NCBI GenBank assembly: GCA_944326815.1
Contig: CALVFI010000001.1
Span: 144,304-208,303 of the forward strand
DNA: 64,000 bases
Origin: an uncultured Rikenellaceae bacterium
Lineage (GTDB): Bacteria > Bacteroidota > Bacteroidia > Bacteroidales > Rikenellaceae
Direction of reading: 5' to 3'
Positions 43,904-55,384 of this stretch are shown here, one piece after another (the first letter of the stretch is position 1; the number at the start of each line of letters is the position of its first letter). The notes under the pieces were generated by a model. The model did no database searches. It saw only the letters and a list, made by a program, of their open reading frames with translations, and was not told where the DNA came from. The translations under genes were made by a program, and so were the position numbers.

Positions 43904-46900
43904 TTACTCTTCTTTCTTGGTGTCGCTCCAGTCCATAGAAGCATAACGCTTGTAGGTGTTGTAACGCCATTTTGCATTATCCTCCGAAGCTTTGAACAAC
44001 TCTTCGGCCTCCGTCGGGAAGGATTTGAGCAACGAAGTATAACGCACCTCCTTGCGGATGAACTCCTGGAACTTGCTCCAATCAGGCTCCTTCGAATCAA
44101 GCGAGAAGGGATTCTTCCCCTGATCCTCGAGGGTCGGATTGAAACGCCACAAGTGCCAGTAACCACAAGCGACAGCCTCCTTACCGACCGTCTGGGTACG
44201 TGTCATACCCCCCTTGATACCATGGTTGATACACGGTGCATAAGCAATAATCAACGATGGTCCAGGATAAGCCTCAGCCTCTTTCAGCGCGGTCAGCAAT
44301 TGGTTCTGATTACCGCCGATCGAAACCTGTGCCACGTATACGTAGCCATATGTCATGGCGATAGCACCGATATCCTTCTTGCGAACACGTTTTCCTGCCG
44401 AAGCAAATTTGGCCACAGCACCGATCGGAGTGGCTTTAGACGACTGACCACCGGTATTGGAGTACACCTCGGTATCTATAATCAGGATATTCACATCCTC
44501 GCCCGAAGCCAATACATGATCCACACCGCCGTAGCCGATATCATAGCCCCAGCCGTCACCACCGATGATCCACTGCGACTTCTTGACAAAGTAACGTTTC
44601 AGCGCAAGCAACTCCTTGCAGGTATCGCAACCACAAGCTTCCAGCATCGGAATCAGCTTCTCGGAAGCGGCCTTGCTGCCGTCGCCCGATTTGCGGTTGT
44701 CGATCCACTCTTTCATTGCAGCCTTGAGTTCTGCGGAGCAGCAATCGCAATTGTCGATCGCATCCTGCATCTTCATTGCAACCGTATCGCGCAGTTTCTC
44801 GATACCCAGGTGCATACCTAAACCGAATTCGGCATTGTCCTCGAACAGGGAGTTTGCCCAAGCCGGGCCCTGTCCTTTGGCATTGGTGCAATAGGGAGTC
44901 GACGGTGCAGAACCACTGTAAATAGAGGTACAACCCGTAGCATTGGCCACCATCATGCGGTCGCCGAACAGTTGCGTAATAGCCTTGATATAGGGCGTCT
45001 CACCGCAACCGGCACAAGCTCCGGAGAACTCGAACAACGGTTGTGCGAACTGAAGCCCCTTCACCGTCTTGGTCTTATCCATCACGGTATCTTTGTACCC
45101 TACGTTCTTGGTGATATAATCCCAGTTTTTCTGCTGCTCCATCTGGCTTTCGAGCGGTTTCATTACCAGGGCCTTGGTTGGAGCGGGGCAGACATCGACG
45201 CAGTTGCTGCAACCCGTACAGTCGAGCGGACTGATCTGAATACGGAACTTATACTCTTTCGTACCGCCGATTCCCTGTTTGGTTGCCACTCCGGCAGCTT
45301 CGGCCTCGGCATCCGTCAACAGGAAGGGGCGAATCACAGCATGAGGACAAACATAGGCGCACTGGTTACACTGGATACAGTTCTCCGTGATCCATTCCGG
45401 AACATTCACTGCGATACCACGTTTCTCATAGGCTGCAGTACCGTTATCCCACGTACCGTCTTCACGACCGAGGAATGCGCTTACCGGCAGACTATCGCCT
45501 TTCAGTGCATTGATCGGCTCGACAATCTTGCGAACGAATTCCGGATAGTTCTCATCGTGGTGTTCCGCAGGCTTCACAACGATATTTGCCCACTCGGCAG
45601 GCACCTCTACCTTGATGACCTCCTGTCCGCCTTTATCCACAGCGGCATAGTTCATATTGACAATATCCTCGCCCTTCTTGCCATAGGATTTGTAGATGGC
45701 TTTTTTCATCTCCTCCACGGCCTTGTCGAACGGAATCACATTGGCAATCTTGAAGAATGCCGACTGCATGATCGTATTCGTACGGTTGCCCAATCCCAAA
45801 TCAGCAGCGATTTTCGTAGCATTGATGATGTAGAAATTGATCTTCTTCTCTGCCAGATATTTCTTCATATGATCGGGCAGCGAAGCTTTGGTCGTCTCCG
45901 CATCATGCACGCTATTGAGCAGGAATGAACCACCCTCTTTGAGCCCCTTGAGAACATCGTACTTATCCACATACGAAGGCACGTGGCAAGCTACAAAGTC
46001 CGGAGTCGTTACCAAATAGGGCGAGGTGATCGGCTTATCACCGAAACGCAGGTGCGAAGAGGTATAACCACCCGACTTCTTCGAGTCGTAAGAGAAATAA
46101 GCCTGGCAATATTTATCAGTCGTGCTACCGATGATCTTGATTGAGTTCTTGTTGGCACCTACCGTTCCGTCGGCTCCCAGTCCGAAGAACAGCGCTTCGA
46201 AGGTTCCCGGTTTGGCCATGGAAACCTCCTCGCCCACAGGCAGCGACTTGTAGGTCACATCGTCGGTAATGCCGACCGTAAATTGGTTTTTGGGCTCTTT
46301 GGCCTGCAGATTGGCGAATACGGCCAACATCTGTGCCGGTGTCGTATCCTTGGACGACAGACCATAGCGACCACCGATGATGAGCGGTTTGCAGTTCGCC
46401 GGCATATCCTTGCCATTGGCAAAAGCCTCCACCACGTCGAGATAGAGCGGATCGCCGTTGGCACCGGGCTCTTTCGTACGATCGAGCACACAGATACGTT
46501 TTACAGTAGCAGGAAGCACCTCGGCGAGATATTTTACCGAGAAAGGACGATAGAGGTGTACGGTAACGACACCGACCTTCTCGCCCTTGGTACGCAGATA
46601 ATCCACCGTCTCCTTGATGGTTTCGGTCACTGAACCCATCGCAATAATGATGTTCTCCGCCTCGGGATCGCCATAATAGACAAACGGTTTGTATTCGCGT
46701 CCGGTGATCTTACTGATCTCTTTCATCATGTCGGCCACCATATCCGGAACAGCATCGTAGAAACGATTGGCAGCCTCCCGGGTCTGGAAATAGATGTCAG
46801 GATTCTGGGCCGTACCGCGGGTAACCGGGTTCTCGGGATTCAGAGCACGAGCACGGAACTCATCGAGTGCCTTCCGATCGAGCAACGACGTAAGAGCCTC

Positions 46901-47467
46901 TTCATCGATCAATTCAATCTTCTGGATCTCGTGCGAGGTACGGAATCCGTCGAAGAAATGAAGGAATGGAACGCGGGACTTGATCGCTACCAGATGTGCG
47001 ACACCGGCCAAATCCATCACCTCCTGCACCGAACTGGTCGCCAACATGGCGAATCCGGTCTGACGCGTAGCCATCACATCCTGATGATCACCAAAAATCG
47101 AAAGCGATTGTGCTGCCAGCGCACGAGCCGAAACATGGAATACCCCGGGGAGCAACTCACCGGCGATCTTGTACATATTGGGGATCATCAACAAGAGTCC
47201 CTGCGATGCGGTGAACGTAGTGCTCAACGCACCCGATTGCAATGAACCGTGCAAAGCACCGGCCGCACCCGCCTCAGATTGCATTTCGACGACACGCACT
47301 GTCTCGCCGAATACGTTTTTCCGGCCGCTTGCCGCCCATTCGTCCACGAGTTCTGCCATCGTAGACGACGGTGTGATCGGGTAAATAGCAGCCACTTCGC
47401 TGAACATATAGGCGATATGTGCAGCTGCATAGTTACCGTCACAGGTAATAAATTTCTTCTGTCCCAT
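43904..47467 (-). CDS. nifJ: Pyruvate:ferredoxin (flavodoxin) oxidoreductase, single chain
   Basis: Anaerobic conversion of pyruvate plus CoA to acetyl-CoA, CO2 and reduced ferredoxin, using thiamine diphosphate. 1187 residues with all domains fused: N-terminal gamma/alpha-type regions (YAAAHIAYMFSEVAAIYPIT), two [4Fe-4S] sites in CIQCNQCAYVCPHA (about residue 695) and CTGCSNCVDVCP (about 747), then the ThDP-binding part with GACAGCGETPYIK (about 815) and GGDGWGYDIGYGG. The monomeric form is typical of gut anaerobes. It has its own promoter and terminator. Specificity for other 2-oxoacids is less likely given the fusion pattern. Confidence 0.95.
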   Translation of the reverse strand: MGQKKFITCDGNYAAAHIAYMFSEVAAIYPITPSSTMAELVDEWAASGRKNVFGETVRVVEMQSEAGAAGALHGSLQSGALSTTFTASQGLLLMIPNMYKIAGELLPGVFHVSARALAAQSLSIFGDHQDVMATRQTGFAMLATSSVQEVMDLAGVAHLVAIKSRVPFLHFFDGFRTSHEIQKIELIDEEALTSLLDRKALDEFRARALNPENPVTRGTAQNPDIYFQTREAANRFYDAVPDMVADMMKEISKITGREYKPFVYYGDPEAENIIIAMGSVTETIKETVDYLRTKGEKVGVVTVHLYRPFSVKYLAEVLPATVKRICVLDRTKEPGANGDPLYLDVVEAFANGKDMPANCKPLIIGGRYGLSSKDTTPAQMLAVFANLQAKEPKNQFTVGITDDVTYKSLPVGEEVSMAKPGTFEALFFGLGADGTVGANKNSIKIIGSTTDKYCQAYFSYDSKKSGGYTSSHLRFGDKPITSPYLVTTPDFVACHVPSYVDKYDVLKGLKEGGSFLLNSVHDAETTKASLPDHMKKYLAEKKINFYIINATKIAADLGLGNRTNTIMQSAFFKIANVIPFDKAVEEMKKAIYKSYGKKGEDIVNMNYAAVDKGGQEVIKVEVPAEWANIVVKPAEHHDENYPEFVRKIVEPINALKGDSLPVSAFLGREDGTWDNGTAAYEKRGIAVNVPEWITENCIQCNQCAYVCPHAVIRPFLLTDAEAEAAGVATKQGIGGTKEYKFRIQISPLDCTGCSNCVDVCPAPTKALVMKPLESQMEQQKNWDYITKNVGYKDTVMDKTKTVKGLQFAQPLFEFSGACAGCGETPYIKAITQLFGDRMMVANATGCTSIYSGSAPSTPYCTNAKGQGPAWANSLFEDNAEFGLGMHLGIEKLRDTVAMKMQDAIDNCDCCSAELKAAMKEWIDNRKSGDGSKAASEKLIPMLEACGCDTCKELLALKRYFVKKSQWIIGGDGWGYDIGYGGVDHVLASGEDVNILIIDTEVYSNTGGQSSKATPIGAVAKFASAGKRVRKKDIGAIAMTYGYVYVAQVSIGGNQNQLLTALKEAEAYPGPSLIIAYAPCINHGIKGGMTRTQTVGKEAVACGYWHLWRFNPTLEDQGKNPFSLDSKEPDWSKFQEFIRKEVRYTSLLKSFPTEAEELFKASEDNAKWRYNTYKRYASMDWSDTKKEE

Positions 47468-47547
47468 CGTTTAGATTTACTTTACGAATATTTGTTATTT
47501 TCAGGTTTTTGCAGAATGAAACGGCATTTTTTCTATGCCTAAACGCA

Positions 47548-47555
47548 CAAATATA
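47548..47555 (-). promoter_or_regulatory. -7 element for the PFOR gene
   Basis: Minus-strand TATATTTG matches TAnnTTTG and lies 80 nt before the ATG, implying a leader of about 75 nt. No convincing -33 box was found. Confidence 0.5.
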
Positions 47556-47663
47556 CGGCAAAATATTGAAACTCGCGGCATATCGCTCTGTTAGTTTTTT
47601 CACATCTATGAGACCCCAAGCGAGAAAATAGCATTACGGGTCCGATATTTCGGTTTTTCGCCT

Positions 47664-47671
47664 TATTTTTG
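47664..47671 (+). promoter_or_regulatory. -7 element for the transglycosylase/M16 operon
   Basis: TATTTTTG fits TAnnTTTG, 22 nt before the transglycosylase ATG. Confidence 0.55.
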
Positions 47672-47693
47672 CAGAACGAACCGTAAAAACACC

Positions 47694-48407
47694 ATGAAAT
47701 ACCTCGGACGCTTGCTGTGCTACCTGGCCATTTTCCTGTTCACCTTTTCGGTGAGCTGCGTGATTGTCTTGCGGTTTCTGCCGGTCACTGTCACTCCCGT
47801 GAAGATCATCAAGTGGTTCGAGAATCTCGGCGAGGGGCAATGGCTCATCCGGTCCAATTGGGTGTCGCTCGAGAAAATCAACCCCACCATGCCGCGCGCA
47901 GTAGTCGCTACGGAAGACAACTTCTTCCTCCAGCACCATGGATTCGACATCGAGGCAATCAAACTGGCGATCGAATACAATAAGCAAGGGCGTAAAATTC
48001 GGGGGGCAAGTACCATCAGCCAACAGACCGCCAAGAATGTATTCTGTACGCCCGACCGCACCTGGTTCCGCAAAGCCGTGGAAAGCTATTACACCGTACT
48101 GATCGAACTGTTGTGGAACAAAGAACGCATCATGGAAGTCTACCTCAACATCATCGAGACAAGACCCAACATCTACGGAGTAGAGGCCACCGCCGAACGC
48201 TTCTACGACAAACCGGCCGAGAAGCTCAATACGTACGAAGCGGCGATGATCGCCACGGTATTACCCAGCCCACGACGGATGAACCTCGCGGCACCCTCGG
48301 CCTATATGCAACGACGCTCGACAACCGTTCGCTCCTTGATGGCAAAACTACCTCCAGTAGATTTCGACGACCCAAAGCCTCCCGTTAAAAACAGCCGTTA
48401 CGAATGA
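47694..48407 (+). CDS. mtgA: Monofunctional peptidoglycan transglycosylase (GT51)
   Basis: Polymerises lipid II glycan strands on the periplasmic face of the inner membrane. 237 residues: one N-terminal TM helix (about 5-29) and a GT51 domain with catalytic E74 in ATEDNFF (72-78), GASTISQQTAKN (104-115) and KERIMEVYLNIIE near residue 145. There is no transpeptidase domain, so it is MtgA-type rather than a class A PBP. Its stop overlaps the first M16 gene by 4 nt (ATGA), implying translational coupling. Confidence 0.93.
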   Translation: MKYLGRLLCYLAIFLFTFSVSCVIVLRFLPVTVTPVKIIKWFENLGEGQWLIRSNWVSLEKINPTMPRAVVATEDNFFLQHHGFDIEAIKLAIEYNKQGRKIRGASTISQQTAKNVFCTPDRTWFRKAVESYYTVLIELLWNKERIMEVYLNIIETRPNIYGVEATAERFYDKPAEKLNTYEAAMIATVLPSPRRMNLAAPSAYMQRRSTTVRSLMAKLPPVDFDDPKPPVKNSRYE

Positions 48408-49672
48408 TCCAGTACAAAGAACATACCCTGAAGAACGGACTTACCGTCCTCGCCCACCGCGACCCGGCCACGCGCATGGCAGCCGTCAACCTGCTCTATC
48501 GGGTAGGCGCTCGCAACGAAAATCCCTCACGTACGGGATTTGCCCACCTGTTCGAACACCTGATGTTCCGGGGCACAAAACAGATTCCCGACTTCGATGC
48601 TCCCATCCAGCAGGCCTGCGGCGAAAACAATGCTTTCACGAACAACGACTACACGGACTATTACATCACCCTGCCGAAGGACAACATAGAGACCGCCTTT
48701 TGGCTCGAGTCCGACCGCATGACCGGACTCGACATCACTCCCGAGGCCCTCGCGACGGAGAAAAAGGTGGTCATCGAAGAGTTCAACCAACGTTACCTGA
48801 ACCAGCCCTACGGCGACCAATGGCTCCTGCTGCGCGGCATGGCCTACAAAACTCATCCCTACCGCTGGGCAACGATCGGTCTCACGCCGGATCACATTGC
48901 AGGGGCATCGCTCGAAGAGGTACAAGCCTTTTACCGACGCTATTACCGCCCCTCGAACGCCATTCTGTCGGTAGCCGGCGATTTTGCTCCGGAAGAAATT
49001 TTCCGCTTGGCCGAGAAGTGGTTCAGTGAGATTCCAGACGACCGTCAAAGCTCTGCAAACGGCCAAACAGAGATATGCGAAGCCATTCCCGCAGAGCCAC
49101 AACAAAGGGAAGCCCGTCGGCAGGAGGTGGTCCGCAAAGTGCCGGCCACATCGATCACAATCGCCTTTCACATGGGCAGCCGCACGAGTCGGGAGTTCTA
49201 TCTATGCGATCTGATCTCCGACCTACTCGCCGGAGGCACCTCATCGCGACTGTATCTCCATCTGGTCAAACAACAACCGCTGTTTTCGGCCGTCAATGCA
49301 TACATCACGGGCGATATGGATCCCGGGCTGTTCGTCGTAACAGGGCAACTGCTTCCGGATGTTACGGTCGAAACGGGCGAACAGGCGCTATGGCATGAAC
49401 TGGAACTGCTACAAACGACGGACGTCTCGGCCTATGAACTGGAGAAGGTCAAAAACAAGTTCGAGGCAGAGACCCTTTTCGGAGAACTTAACGTCATGAA
49501 CAAGGCGATGAACCTCGGCTTCTACCGGATGTTGGGCGACATGCAGCTACTCAACGGAGAGATCGAGATATTCCGCTCCATCCAGGCGCAAGAGATCTGC
49601 GAAGGCGCACAACGCATCTTTACCCCCGACAACAGTTCCACCCTCATCTATCTGCCCCAACATGAGAAATAA
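48404..49672 (+). CDS. M16 family zinc metallopeptidase (active member)
   Basis: 422 residues. The inverted zinc motif HLFEH (48-52 in GFAHLFEHLMFRG) and the downstream Glu in VVIEEFNQRY (about 122-131) complete the metal site, so it should be catalytically active. No signal peptide is visible, suggesting the cytoplasm. It is translationally coupled to mtgA (ATGA overlap) and to the second M16 gene by an 11-nt overlap. The pair looks like the active beta-type and inactive alpha-type subunits of an M16B heterodimer such as mitochondrial processing peptidase. Confidence 0.9.
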   Translation: MIQYKEHTLKNGLTVLAHRDPATRMAAVNLLYRVGARNENPSRTGFAHLFEHLMFRGTKQIPDFDAPIQQACGENNAFTNNDYTDYYITLPKDNIETAFWLESDRMTGLDITPEALATEKKVVIEEFNQRYLNQPYGDQWLLLRGMAYKTHPYRWATIGLTPDHIAGASLEEVQAFYRRYYRPSNAILSVAGDFAPEEIFRLAEKWFSEIPDDRQSSANGQTEICEAIPAEPQQREARRQEVVRKVPATSITIAFHMGSRTSREFYLCDLISDLLAGGTSSRLYLHLVKQQPLFSAVNAYITGDMDPGLFVVTGQLLPDVTVETGEQALWHELELLQTTDVSAYELEKVKNKFEAETLFGELNVMNKAMNLGFYRMLGDMQLLNGEIEIFRSIQAQEICEGAQRIFTPDNSSTLIYLPQHEK

Positions 49673-50966
49673 CACACCTCCCGAAATACGCATTCCCGAA
49701 CGCATTGATATTCCGACAGCACTCTCCGAAGAGCTGCCGAACGGAGTCCGGCTCTACCGACTGGACTGCTCCGATCAAGAGGTGGCACGTGTAAGTTTCG
49801 TGTTTCATGCCGGATCGTCCGTCCAGAGTGTCCCCTTTTCAGCCTCGGCCACGGCCAATCTGCTGAGTGAAGGAACCGAGAGATATTCGGCTCAGGAGAT
49901 CGCCGAAAAGCTCGACTTCTACGGTTCTTATTACGATGTCTCCCTCGATCGCGACTATGCGGTAATCACTTTCTGCTCCCTACTGAAGTTTTTGCCTCAG
50001 ACCCTCGAAATCGCTCGGGAGATTCTCCTGTACCCGACCTTCCCGGAGGAGGAGATCGCGGTCTATTGCAGCAAACGGAAGCAACGGCTGGCCGTAGAGC
50101 GCAGCAAGGTATCGGTACAGGCGCGCGAACTTTTCACCAAGACGCTCTTCGGCCCGGACCATCCCTACGGAATCAGCTATCCGGAGATGTTGTACGACAA
50201 CCTCTCGCGCGATACGATTCTCTCGTTTTACCGCCAATACTATACCGCCCAGAACTGTTTCGTAGTATCTAGCGGACAAATCAAGGAACAGGAGCGAGAA
50301 CAGATTGCGACACTGGCGGCCGACATCCCAACCGGCGATCCGATCACACCTTCTCGAATAGCGGCTGCAATGCCCGAACGATTTGCATTCAACGCATATC
50401 CCGGAGCCGTACAGTCGGCCATTCGGATCGGGATTCCCTTATTTCCCCGTTCGCATCCCGATTTCATTGCCTTACAGGTAGCGGCAACCCTTCTGGGCGG
50501 TTACTTCGGATCGCGACTGGTACATAATCTGCGCGAAGAGTGCGGCTATACGTACGGTGTTTTCGCCGCAATGGTCAATCTCGAACAGGCCGGCTATCTG
50601 GCCATTGCCACCGAAGTAGCTACGGAGGTGACTGCCGATGCTGTAAAACGTATTTTTGACGAAATCATACGATTACGCACCACGTTGGTCGAGGAAAAAG
50701 AATTACAGATGGTACGCAACATCATGCTCGGTGAGGTCATGCGGATTCTGGACGGGCCGTTCGGGGTAGCAGATGTAACCATCGAAAATGTCGAAAATGG
50801 AACAGACAACTCCTACCTCCATCGACTTCTTCACGAAGTACGCACCATCACTCCGGAGCGCATACTCGAAATAGCACAACAATATCTTGCTCCGGAACGC
50901 TTCACGACAGCCATCGTAGGAGATGGATCCATCGCAAGCGAAGTACAGCACACACTTTTCCAATAA
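49662..50966 (+). CDS. M16 family protein lacking the zinc motif
   Basis: 434 residues with M16 fold features (NGVRLYRLDCSDQEVARVSFVFHAGSS region, DHPYGISYPEM and LGGYFGSRLVHNLREECGYTYG, the Arg/Tyr substrate-binding motif), but the position of HxxEH reads TANLLSEGTERY, so it cannot bind catalytic zinc. It should form the inactive partner of the upstream M16 peptidase, which it overlaps by 11 nt. The RxxxGYTYG segment is retained in this half, as in other M16B alpha/inactive subunits. A terminator lies about 40 nt after the stop. Confidence 0.88.
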   Translation: MRNNTPPEIRIPERIDIPTALSEELPNGVRLYRLDCSDQEVARVSFVFHAGSSVQSVPFSASATANLLSEGTERYSAQEIAEKLDFYGSYYDVSLDRDYAVITFCSLLKFLPQTLEIAREILLYPTFPEEEIAVYCSKRKQRLAVERSKVSVQARELFTKTLFGPDHPYGISYPEMLYDNLSRDTILSFYRQYYTAQNCFVVSSGQIKEQEREQIATLAADIPTGDPITPSRIAAAMPERFAFNAYPGAVQSAIRIGIPLFPRSHPDFIALQVAATLLGGYFGSRLVHNLREECGYTYGVFAAMVNLEQAGYLAIATEVATEVTADAVKRIFDEIIRLRTTLVEEKELQMVRNIMLGEVMRILDGPFGVADVTIENVENGTDNSYLHRLLHEVRTITPERILEIAQQYLAPERFTTAIVGDGSIASEVQHTLFQ

Positions 50967-51005
50967 CCGCTATCAGTTCCCGGATACAACCCTTCACCCC
51001 CCATA

Positions 51006-51039
51006 AAAAAGGGAGACCGAAGTTTCGGTCTCCCTTTTT
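51006..51039. terminator. Bidirectional terminator between the M16 operon and rpoC
   Basis: Sixteen-base-pair stem AAAAAGGGAGACCGAA (51006-51021) with TTCGGTCTCCCTTTTT (51024-51039) and a two-base gap; T-rich on both strands. It ends both the M16 unit and the rpoBC operon. Confidence 0.88.
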
Positions 51040-51056
51040 CATATTTTCACCCATTA

Positions 51057-54000
51057 TTACCGTTTCCCGGCAACAATAGAGTTGTATTCGTCCAAAGAAC
51101 CTACAACCAGATGATCGTAGTCACGCACACCGGTACCGGCAGGGATCAAGTGACCGCAGATCACATTCTCCTTGAGGTTGGCCAGCGGATCGACCTTCGC
51201 ATTGATGGCTGCTTCGTTCAGCACCTTGGTCGTTTCCTGGAACGATGCCGCAGAGATAAAGCTGCTAGTCTGCAAAGCGGCACGGGTAATACCCTGAAGC
51301 ACCTGATTGCCCGTTGCAGGGATCACATCGCGTACCTCAACCAGTTTGAGGTCTTTACGTTTGAGCATCGAATTCTCGTCACGAAGTTTGCGCACCGAAA
51401 TGATCTCTCCGGCCTGTACCGCCTGAGAATCACCCGGATCGGTCACGACGACTTTGTCGTACAATGCGTCGTTCACGTCAATGAACTCCCACTTGTCTAC
51501 CACCTGCTCCTCGAGGAATCGGGTATCGCCCGGATCCTGAATCTGCACCTTATTCATCATCTGACGGACAATCACCTCAAAGTGCTTGTCGTTGATCTTC
51601 ACACCCTGCATACGGTAAACCTCCTGCACCTCGTTGACAATGTACTCCTGTACCTTCGTCGGACCAAGGATATTAAGGATATCACTCGGAGTGATCGAAC
51701 CATCGGAGAGCGGCATTCCCGCCTTCACATAATCATTCTCCTGAACAAGAATCTGACGAGACAGAGGTACGAGATACTTCTTCACATCGCCGCCACGTGA
51801 TGTTACAATAATCTCACGATTACCACGTTTGATCTTACCAAAACTGATCTCGCCGTCGATCTCGGAGACAATTGCCGGGTTGGACGGGTTTCGAGCCTCG
51901 AACAGCTCTGTTACACGAGGCAGACCTCCGGTGATATCGCCCGCCTTGCCGACAGCACGCGGAATCTTGATCAGCGTATCACCCGCTTTGATCTTGGCAT
52001 TTTCCTTCACAACGATGTGGGCGCCGACAGGCAAGTTGTACTGTTTTTGCTCCGCTCCACTCTTGTCAAGAATCTTGATCACCGGGTTCTTGTTCTTATC
52101 TCGGGATTCGATGATCACCTTCTCACGCAGACCGGTCTGTTCATCGAACTCATCACGATAGGTAACACCCTCGATAACATTCTCGAAACCAATCTTACCT
52201 TCGAATTCCGAAATGATTACCGCATTGTACGGATCCCATTCGCAGACGAGATCGCCTTTCTTCACCGTATCGCCATCATTCATATAGAGCGTAGAACCGT
52301 ACGGCAGATTGTGCGTATAGAGCGTAATTCCCGTACGTGCATCCACGATGCGAAGTTCAGACAGACGGCTAATAACCACCTTGATCTCCTGACCAGCCTC
52401 ATTCTTGGTCTGTACCGTACGCAGATCGTCGATCTCCAACGTACCGTCGTAACGAGCCACAACGCTCGAATCGACGGCCACACCACCGGCCACACCACCG
52501 ACGTGGAACGTACGCAGTGTCAACTGCGTACCCGGCTCACCAATCGACTGAGCGGCAATCACACCGACCACCTCGCCTTTCTGCACCATACGTCCCGTAG
52601 CCAAGTTACGGCCATAACATTTAGCACAAACGCCGTTGCGCGATTCGCAGGTCAACACCGAACGGATTTCAACCTGTTCGATAGGAGATTTTTCGATAAT
52701 CTCCGCCTTATCTTCAGTAATCTCTTCACCAGCAGCCACAATCAGCTCGCCCGTCAACGGATGGTATACATCCTGCACGGCCGTACGACCCAGAATACGT
52801 TCGTAGAGAGTCTGAACCACATCCTCGTTACGTTTGATAGCCGTAGCCGTCAGACCACGCAACGTTCCGCAATCCTCCTCGTTGATAATCACATCATTGG
52901 CCACATCCACCAGACGACGGGTCAGATAACCGGCATCGGCTGTTTTCAACGCGGTATCGGCCAAACCTTTACGGGCACCGTGCGTAGAGATAAAGTACTC
53001 CAACACAGAAAGACCCTCTTTGAAATTCGAGAGAATCGGGTTCTCAATGACCTGACCGCCTTCGGCACCGCTCTTTTGCGGCTTGGCCATCAGACCACGC
53101 ATACCGCTCAACTGACGGATCTGTTCTTTCGAACCACGGGCTCCCGAATCCAGCATCATGTAAACGGGGTTGAATCCATCCTGATCGGCAATCAGGTGAT
53201 CAAGCACCGTTTTGGTCAGTTTCGTATTGATATTGGTCCAGATATCGATGATCTGGTTATAACGTTCGTTATTGGTAATCAGACCGGCATTGTAGCTCTC
53301 CATCACCTCGTCCACACGGTCGTATCCCTCCTGCACGAGTTTCCCTTTCTCTTCGGGGATCAGCACCGCATCAAGGTTGAACGACAGACCACCCTGGAAG
53401 GCCATGCGGTATCCCAGGTTCTTGATGTCGTCCAAGAAGTCGGCAGCCTTGTCGGCCCCTGCCTTCTTCATCACCACGCCGATAATATCGCGAAGCGACT
53501 TTTTCGTAAGCAGCGTATTGATATAGCCTACTTCATGCGGCACCACCTGATTGAAGAGAATACGTCCTACGGTCGTCTCAATCAGATCGCGTTTCAACGT
53601 ACCATCCTCAGCCACCACATTATCGATCATCACCTTCACCTTGGCGTGCAGATCGGCACGACCCTCGTTGTAAGCGATAATCGCCTCTTCCGGGCCATAG
53701 AAGGTAAAACCTTCGCCCTTGACTCCTTTACGGGGTTTCGTAATGTAGTACAATCCAAGCACCATATCCTGCGACGGAACGGTGATCGGGGCGCCGTTGG
53801 CCGGGTTCAGAATGTTGTGTGAACCCAACATAAGGATCTGTGCCTCGAGAATGGCTGCATTTCCCAGCGGCAGGTGCACGGCCATCTGGTCACCATCGAA
53901 GTCGGCATTGAACGCCGTACAAGCCAACGGATGCAACTGCATGGCCTTCCCCTCAATCAGTTTGGGCTGGAATGCCTGAATACCCATACGGTGAAGCGTC

Positions 54001-55349
54001 GGGGCACGGTTCATCAACACCGGATGGCCCTTGATCACATTCTCCAGGATATCCCAAATCACAGGATCCTTGCGATCTATAATTTTCTTCGCAGATTTTA
54101 CAGTCTTTACAATACCACGCTCGATCAGTTTCCGAATAATGAACGGTTTATAGAGTTCCGCCGCCATATCCTTCGGAATACCCATCTCGTGCATCTTCAG
54201 TTCAGGGCCGACGACAATCACGGAACGAGCCGAATAGTCGACACGTTTACCGAGCAGGTTCTGACGGAAACGGCCCTGTTTACCCTTGAGCGAATCACTC
54301 AAAGACTTGAGCGGACGATTGCTCTCCGTCTTCACGGCATTGCTCTTGCGCGAGTTGTCGAACAGAGAGTCCACAGCCTCCTGCAACATACGTTTCTCAT
54401 TGCGCAGAATCACCTCCGGAGCCTTGATTTCGATCAAGCGTTTCAGACGGTTGTTACGGATAATCACACGGCGATAGAGATCGTTCAGATCCGAGGTCGC
54501 AAACCGGCCTCCGTCCAACGGAACCAACGGACGCAACTCCGGCGGAATCACCGGAATCACCTTGAGAACCATCCACTCCGGTTTGTTCACATCTTTCGAA
54601 GCCCGGAACGACTCCACAATATGCAGACGTTTCAGCGCCTCTGCCTTACGTTGTTGAGAAGTCTCCGTACTGGCTTTATGACGCAACGAGAACGACAATG
54701 CATCAAGGTCCACTCGCTGCAACAACGTATAGATTGCCTCCGCACCCATCAATGCGATGAATTTGTCCGGATCGCTGTCGTCAAGCTGCGAATTATCTTT
54801 CTTCTTACCGTCTCCCTCTGCCGCACGGCGATTCTTGAGTGCATCGAGCACCTCGAGGTACTCCTTTTCCGTCAGCAGATCCAGATCAGAGATACCATTG
54901 GCTGCGGCAGCTCCGGCCTGAATAACGATATAACGTTCATAGTAGATGATCGCCTCCAGTTTTTTGGACGCAATGCCCAGCAAATAACCGATTTTCGAAG
55001 GCAACGAACGGAAATACCAGATGTGTACCACCGGAACCACCAACGAAATATGGCCCATACGTTCACGGCGCACCTTCTTTTCGGTCACCTCCACACCGCA
55101 ACGATCGCAGACGATTCCCTTGTAGCGGATGCGTTTGTATTTTCCGCAATGGCACTCATAGTCTTTCACCGGACCGAAAATCCGCTCGCAGAACAGACCG
55201 TCCCGCTCCGGTTTATACGTACGATAGTTGATCGTCTCGGGTTTCAGCACCTCGCCGCTCGAGTTTTCGAGAATCTCCTCCGGAGAGGCCAGGCCGATCG
55301 AAATCTTGCTGAAAGCGGCGTTTGCCTTATTGTCTTTTGTGAATGACAT
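51057..55349 (-). CDS. rpoC: DNA-directed RNA polymerase subunit beta'
   Basis: 1430 residues. Zinc site 1 is [20 protein letters not shown] (near residues 70-90), the active-site magnesium motif is NADFDGDQM (about 480), and the second zinc site uses the Cys residues near 823 (CGTLRG) and [13 protein letters not shown] (about 898-911). The full trigger-loop and jaw regions follow. It starts 35 nt after rpoB ends and closes the operon. Length is within the Bacteroidota norm. Confidence 0.98.
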   Translation of the reverse strand: MSFTKDNKANAAFSKISIGLASPEEILENSSGEVLKPETINYRTYKPERDGLFCERIFGPVKDYECHCGKYKRIRYKGIVCDRCGVEVTEKKVRRERMGHISLVVPVVHIWYFRSLPSKIGYLLGIASKKLEAIIYYERYIVIQAGAAAANGISDLDLLTEKEYLEVLDALKNRRAAEGDGKKKDNSQLDDSDPDKFIALMGAEAIYTLLQRVDLDALSFSLRHKASTETSQQRKAEALKRLHIVESFRASKDVNKPEWMVLKVIPVIPPELRPLVPLDGGRFATSDLNDLYRRVIIRNNRLKRLIEIKAPEVILRNEKRMLQEAVDSLFDNSRKSNAVKTESNRPLKSLSDSLKGKQGRFRQNLLGKRVDYSARSVIVVGPELKMHEMGIPKDMAAELYKPFIIRKLIERGIVKTVKSAKKIIDRKDPVIWDILENVIKGHPVLMNRAPTLHRMGIQAFQPKLIEGKAMQLHPLACTAFNADFDGDQMAVHLPLGNAAILEAQILMLGSHNILNPANGAPITVPSQDMVLGLYYITKPRKGVKGEGFTFYGPEEAIIAYNEGRADLHAKVKVMIDNVVAEDGTLKRDLIETTVGRILFNQVVPHEVGYINTLLTKKSLRDIIGVVMKKAGADKAADFLDDIKNLGYRMAFQGGLSFNLDAVLIPEEKGKLVQEGYDRVDEVMESYNAGLITNNERYNQIIDIWTNINTKLTKTVLDHLIADQDGFNPVYMMLDSGARGSKEQIRQLSGMRGLMAKPQKSGAEGGQVIENPILSNFKEGLSVLEYFISTHGARKGLADTALKTADAGYLTRRLVDVANDVIINEEDCGTLRGLTATAIKRNEDVVQTLYERILGRTAVQDVYHPLTGELIVAAGEEITEDKAEIIEKSPIEQVEIRSVLTCESRNGVCAKCYGRNLATGRMVQKGEVVGVIAAQSIGEPGTQLTLRTFHVGGVAGGVAVDSSVVARYDGTLEIDDLRTVQTKNEAGQEIKVVISRLSELRIVDARTGITLYTHNLPYGSTLYMNDGDTVKKGDLVCEWDPYNAVIISEFEGKIGFENVIEGVTYRDEFDEQTGLREKVIIESRDKNKNPVIKILDKSGAEQKQYNLPVGAHIVVKENAKIKAGDTLIKIPRAVGKAGDITGGLPRVTELFEARNPSNPAIVSEIDGEISFGKIKRGNREIIVTSRGGDVKKYLVPLSRQILVQENDYVKAGMPLSDGSITPSDILNILGPTKVQEYIVNEVQEVYRMQGVKINDKHFEVIVRQMMNKVQIQDPGDTRFLEEQVVDKWEFIDVNDALYDKVVVTDPGDSQAVQAGEIISVRKLRDENSMLKRKDLKLVEVRDVIPATGNQVLQGITRAALQTSSFISAASFQETTKVLNEAAINAKVDPLANLKENVICGHLIPAGTGVRDYDHLVVGSLDEYNSIVAGKR

Positions 55350-55384
55350 ATCTTATTTCTTATTATTTTTTCTTTTAACCCAAC

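Noticed and set aside
52017..55346. Long plus-strand frames (601 and 490 codons) opposite rpoC
   Set aside because: Shadows of rpoC without any recognisable motif.
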